Assembly: GCF_964340395.1 (NCBI RefSeq)
Contig: NC_135554.1
Coordinates: 23,846,092-23,910,091 of the forward strand
Direction: 5' to 3'
Source of the DNA: Glandiceps talaboti
Taxonomy: Eukaryota > Hemichordata > Enteropneusta > Spengelidae
DNA length: 64,000 bases
In this document: piece after piece, positions 58,770-64,000 of the stretch
Layout: every line of letters starts with the position of its first letter
How positions within the stretch are numbered: the stretch's first letter is position 1
Program-made: the position numbers and the translations under genes
The notes under the pieces: model-generated
The model's database searches: none
What the model was told of the DNA's origin: nothing
The model's input: only the letters and a program-made list of their open reading frames with translations

Positions 58770-60336
58770 TACATTGTATCACTGTAGTACATGAGTTGGT
58801 ATAAGTAATACTGTATATTTCCTACCAATCCATCTACTGTGAATGAAAATCCAAGTTCTTCCAAAATGTGAAACCGCTTCTCTTTGTTTTTCTTTATGTA
58901 CAGAGATAGACTGAAAGATCCATCGTTGCATAGCGAGTCGTTGCGTAAGCAGAAACAACGACGGATCTCGCAGTCTAGTAGAGAGACTGATGTACATGCT
59001 GTCAATATAAGAGATTTAGAAATAACCTAGTTTACCAGAGTAAACATGTACACAGTCTCACACAACAAATGTATGATTTGATAATATGGTACATACTTTT
59101 GGCTGTGCATATTTTATTGCAGTACTGGCATCTCTGTAGATCAGATTCTTAATTATTTTGATAGTCTACTTCAAGAGACTCTCTCCATTATTCATTGATA
59201 TGTCTTATGTATTTGAGTATTGATAAACGTTATATATTACTACCCCAATATGGTAAGTGGGTAAGGATTGGCAGGTAATCTACCTAATGTGAGGAGAGTC
59301 GATAAACCGCCCTATCTGATGGTACAAACGCTCCTTTAGAGTTTGTAATATACATGACAAGTGAATGTTTAGTTTAGATGATGAAGTATGTATATCATCT
59401 GGTCAAACTATCAATGAGAGTATCTTGCAAATATTGCACTTTTCACCGGGTACTATTTTTTGCCGTATATTGCACATGTATATATGTAAGCTTCACTAGC
59501 TACATATAAGCATCACTGGCAACTATTCCAGACATTCCTCTCTGAAACAATTTCAAAAGTTTAACAATTTCAAATTTGATCATTTTCCATTTTGATTTAA
59601 GCATACCTACGGTACCACATTAATTAACGTCAAATATAATGGAGAATGTTTCTTTGAAGTTGACTTTTTGTCATAAGATGTAAGTACTCTAGGTCTGTAT
59701 ATTTTTGCACAATGTAATGTGTTTTTTGACATGAGATTAATGTCGACAGATGTTGAGTTACCGTAATAATCCCATCAATTTGGCCAGATTTTAATAATTT
59801 TGCTTGCAATTTTGCCAGTTGAACTGCAAGACATGAGTGAGTCAAACAGTCTAATCAGTTTTCTTCTTCACAATCATCTTGAGTTTCTTCATTTTTATTT
59901 AGCATTTGTGAAAATAAAGCTCTCTCAATTAATGGTTATATTTGGTGGTCGATATAAAAAAAGAAAAAAGAAATACATTGATTTTGGTGTGGTCAAAATG
60001 CAAGGATTATGAACATTAAGTACATTTCTAAGACTCTTTGGGTGGTCAATTTAAAAGAGCAGTCGAATTGATTGGATTATTACGGTACATTTTCCTGCTT
60101 GAATAATTAATTATGCGTAGTCTTTGTCATCTAGAGTTTACACTTTTGGAATTACTCATAGATTAGCAATGAACAATGGATGAAGTCAAAACAGGCAGAT
60201 TTACCAAAATTACAAAAAAGCCTTCTATGATACAGTCGAAATGAAGTTGCCATGGTGTTTTACCCATGGGACATGATGTTTTTAACAGGCAGATAGACGC
60301 AATTCAATTCTAGACTAACAGTAACAGAGCCACACC

Positions 60337-60448
<112 letters not shown>

Positions 60449-61249
60449 CAGAATCATTTACCCAGTCGTATTGAAAAGTGATAAGCATTGCTATTCTTTC
60501 ACAGTGCAGTAGGTAAGGCTTCTGCTAAAATCATTACACATGGACTTTATGATTTTAATGGCTTCATTTGTTTACTTTCCATCTGAAAATCAACATGTTA
60601 ATTTGTCAGTTTCTACATCCCCACTGTGAGCAACACCTCTACAATTCTATTGCATTTGAAGTTGTCTGTAAAAAAACATCATATCTCATGAGTGAAAAAA
60701 CAAAGCATCTTCATTTGTCCTGTAATGTTTTAGATGAGAATTCAGTCTGGTGTCTTACTGGTAGTTTACATACCAGCTTTATGCAAAGTGTTTAGAATAC
60801 ACAATATTTGAGATGTCAGACATGTTGAGACTGGAGTGCATAGAACTTTATGTTTGAGAAGTCACAGTTCTTTATCATATTCCATATATGTTACAGAAAA
60901 AAAAAGCTTTACTTTGTATATCAAAATGAAGATTATTTTTCCAAAATGATAATGGGAATATGAAAATAATTGAAAATACAATGTGTTTCTGATCGTTTCA
61001 TGAAGGCACTACAATCATGACCCACAGACTATACAAGGAGTGGTTTTACCCACAATCTATTGTAGTTGCCACCACCATGGATAAAATAGACCCTACCCTA
61101 AAATGTGAATAAATGTAGCAGTTTGGAAGCTAGTTACTAACTACCGTGTACCTTCAATGGTACTTTCAAATGTTGCAGCTATTTATTTTATTCATCTAGA
61201 AAATTAATACTCATCACCTAAGGGTTTGTCACTTCTCGTCTTGCAACTT

Positions 61250-61310
61250 GTAGTGACAAGGCCCCTTAGGTCACTCATACTTTCCTCAGCTGAATGAAAA
61301 AAATATTTGG
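61250..61310. mobile_element. Dispersed repeat D fragment
   Basis: GTGACAAGGCCCCTTAGGTC then ACTCATACTTTCCTCAGCTG and AATG. Close matches are near 49525-49590 (CAGGGCCCCTTAAGTCACTC) and 18665-18725 (AAAGCCCTGTTAGGTCACTC), with an inverted scrap near 4737-4770. No coding capacity. Confidence 0.7.
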
Positions 61311-61907
61311 GAATACTATTTAATTGTCCTGTACTCTCAGTTTCAGTTGACATGCAAATGACTGACAACTCAAATATTGTCTATTCATCATCGAGGATTT
61401 ACATATAGTATCAAACTTTTTCTGTACATATATTGGTAAATTGATCGATTTCTAGAAAGTCAGCACAGTTATAAAATAAGGGTACTCAGTTGGTATTTTA
61501 AATCACTGATAAGTAATATACGGTAGTATAGAGAATTCTGCTCGTAACTTTCATAGGGCATCTAATATTGTGGATGTAATTTTCACATTTGCATACATAT
61601 TTCATATTTGCATACATATTTCATATATACATACATTGCACAGGGTTCTTCCCAGCCATAGAGGAGTGTTGGCTAGCCCAGAGACTTGGTGGTGTTATAA
61701 CTCAAGAACCATTCTACACTTAGCCAAAACTAATGACCTTTTTGATAAATAAAGTTGTGATTTGAAATTACCCCAAGAACTGCACTAAATTCAATTGGGG
61801 CATTATAGAATCTGATATAAACCAATGATGTGATAGCTTATCCCACATAACTGTACATTTTGACATATTGGACTTAATTTTGAAGTGTCAGCGAATATTA
61901 ATGATTA

Positions 61908-62042
61908 AACATATGAACAAAATAAGCAATTACAGGTACCTGTCAATATGACAACATATAAACAAAATAAGCAATTACAGGTGCCTGTCAATATGTCAAC
62001 ATATGAACAAAATAATCAATTACAGGTGCCTGTCAATATGTG
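61908..62042. repeat. 45-bp tandem repeat, three copies
   Basis: AACATATGAACAAAATAAGC, AATTACAGGTGCCTGTCAAT, ATGTC, starting at 61908, 61953 and 61998. The palindrome CAGGTGCCTG/CAGGTACCTG lies inside each unit. Confidence 0.96.
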
Positions 62043-62939
62043 ATAGATATTAACACAATTTCCTGTTGGAAACAGTACAAAGCATGCTATTTCAAATGTT
62101 GACACTGCATGAGAGTATAGCCTATTAAATCTTGGATTGGTCTGGAGAGCTTCTTGAAATAATAACACCAAGATAAGTCTCTTGGCCATTCATAAAATTG
62201 AGTATTGGTATTTATGATATGAATCTATCAAACGATGTCAAGTTCAGGCTACTGAGACTGGTTTGAATGTGAAGTACATACATTTTTAGGTTTACATCAT
62301 TATCGTTACTAACCAGTGCTAACCACCTTGGGAGTACCCTGTGATTATAATGTTATAACTTTTATGGTAGGTCAAGTCATAGAAGGGAGGAGGTGTAATC
62401 AATGTTGCAATTATTTCCTAAAGTTCAAAATGTTATACATGATTCTAGAGTGTGTAAACTTGAATTATGCTTCTAGACTGATTTCACAGAAGTTCTTGAA
62501 AAGTACAAATGTTTTCCTGTATGTCTTTCAATCAGAGCAAATACTGAAACTTTTCAATTGAAAAGTTGAAGATGGAGGTGTGGATTTTTTATAAGAATTT
62601 GTAGAAAATCAGTAATTGTTTTAACATATGGCAGGATTGTATACAGTAAGTGTTTGTTCTGTTTTTGGCAAAAGGCAAAATGTGATTTGAACCTGATGTC
62701 ATGACACCTACCAGTAGTTTTTCTTAACTTTGATACACTTTATGATATTTACTGTGTTTGAATCAATGCAATCAAGTCTTTAAATGTAGAATATAAGCAC
62801 CCGGTTCCTTAGAAAGTAATTGCGGAGTGTTTTGAAATTCGCATATTGTAATGAAATGACATCGCATGTGAATGAAGTTGTTTTAATATCTTAGAATCCA
62901 AGGACATACCTCATTTCTCTGCAATTATACTGTGCATAA

Positions 62940-63345
62940 TTATTAACACTGTGGTATGCATGTTAATGTAAGTGCATATAGTTCTGTGCATATTAATGAC
63001 ACCGATATGCATATTAATGTCAGTACATAGAACACTGTATATTAATGACACTGATATGCATATTAATGTCAGTACATAGTACAGTGCATATTAATGACAC
63101 TGATATGCATATTAATGTCACTGCATAGTACTGTGCATATAAATGACACTGATATGCATATTAATGTCAGTACATAGTACTTTGCATACTGGTTAATAAC
63201 ATGCATATTTATGACTGCATAATAGTACGCATATTAATAACACTGAATAATAATTATACATAACTGTATGCATATTGATGGCATTGTATTACTATATGCA
63301 TATTAATTGTACTGTAGAAAGATTATGCATATTAATGACAGATTT
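62940..63345. repeat. Array of ATGCATATTAAT motifs
   Basis: About 15 copies of TGCATATTAATG and close variants in 400 bp. In the middle a 48-49-bp higher-order unit (ACTGATATGCATATTAATGT, CAGTACATAGTAC, then GTGCATATTAATG) is repeated at 63006, 63055, 63104 and 63152. Spacing loosens on both sides. Confidence 0.93.
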
Positions 63346-64000
63346 GATATCTAAGTCTCATTTGTGATCACAGGGTAAATATTTTATCCTTGCAAACAGT
63401 AAACAAATAGTGGATGGTTGAGATAAGATGACAAAAGTACCGAGATTGTCATAAGAGCTTCAAGATATACTTGATATGTACACTGGATTCCAAATTGTTA
63501 AAATTAAGGGAGGCAGAATTGATTTTAGAAGTACTGAAAGTTGGTGATACAGTCTTGGTAAAACAGGTGTTTCTCTTGCAGTTTTCCAATTGGTGTACCT
63601 AGACGTGGAAAAATGTTCATAAAAAGATTGTTTTCAAAGCTCTGGTAGAGACCACAACTTGTATCATGGTCAGAAGGATTACTATTGTAATGAAATAAGA
63701 GCTATAACTCAGTTTACAAAAAAATGTGCGATTTATAGGGATTAATGGAAGAGAAACCACACAAAATTTTACCCAAAATACAAGTACCATAATTAACATT
63801 TTTTTATATGCTTTTTTTTTCAATGCATGATGTCCAGTACTGTAGGAGTGTGTAAGGAGAGAGAAAGAACACTATTAAGATGATTGTAAATTTATAAAAT
63901 ATTTCCCACACTCTAAAAACTTACAGTGAGAAAGAAAATAGAGAAAATATGCTAAGTGACTGATTAATCTATACTACATAACTGGTCTGCTTGATATTTG

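Noticed and set aside
58770-58895. Stop-codon read-through extending TAX1BP3 into the downstream same-frame ORF
   Set aside because: After the TGA at 58767 further in-frame stops occur within 20-40 nt, so read-through cannot reach the frame at 58896.
62940-63345. CRISPR-like array of ATGCATATTAAT units
   Set aside because: Spacers are themselves repeats and spacing is irregular; eukaryotic context.

Overview
The window is animal nuclear DNA. It is AT-rich, its genes are split by many introns with GT-AG borders, and it carries many microsatellites, long poly(C) runs and non-autonomous foldback elements. The three genes are conserved metazoan families whose sequences look like invertebrate orthologues. 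The repeat style suggests a marine invertebrate, perhaps a non-vertebrate deuterostome or a lophotrochozoan, but the sequence alone does not fix the phylum. Nothing bacterial, viral or organellar was seen.

Left part (about 0.9-25.1 kb), minus strand: an RFX1/2/3-type transcription factor gene. Twelve constitutive coding exons were placed from 16736 down to the stop at 3896. They join in phase to a 762-residue protein with a Gln-rich N-terminus, the RFX winged-helix DNA-binding domain, and the conserved B, C and dimerisation regions. A 78-nt in-phase exon at 11487-11564 is probably a cassette. Exon 11 has two in-phase donors that differ by 37 codons. The long first intron probably reaches an untranslated exon and promoter near 24.9-25.1 kb. 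Two textbook X-boxes, the RFX binding site, lie just upstream of the first coding exon, and a third X-box-like site lies near the presumed promoter, so autoregulation is plausible.

Middle (25.1-31 kb): no convincing gene. It holds foldback elements, a 233-bp tandem duplication and microsatellites.

Right-centre (31.06-43.40 kb), minus strand: NDC1, the transmembrane nucleoporin. Thirteen coding exons join in phase to 593 codons plus two bases. Only a short last exon, for about the final 20 residues, was not found.

Right (43.54-58.77 kb), plus strand: TAX1BP3 (TIP-1), a single-PDZ-domain protein of 114 residues in four exons with very long introns. It starts head-to-head with NDC1, only 136 bp between the two ATGs, so the two probably share a bidirectional promoter. 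From 58.8 kb to the end there is 3' UTR or intergenic DNA with several tandem arrays, including about 15 copies of an ATGCATATTAAT-like motif.

I did not find a clearly new biological system. The best leads are the X-box cluster inside the RFX gene itself, the copies of the exon 11 splice-acceptor boundary amplified in the neighbouring intron, the unreported-looking alternative RFX segments, the shared NDC1/TAX1BP3 promoter, and a nested set of long-armed foldback elements, one carrying a CTCF-like core at its apex.
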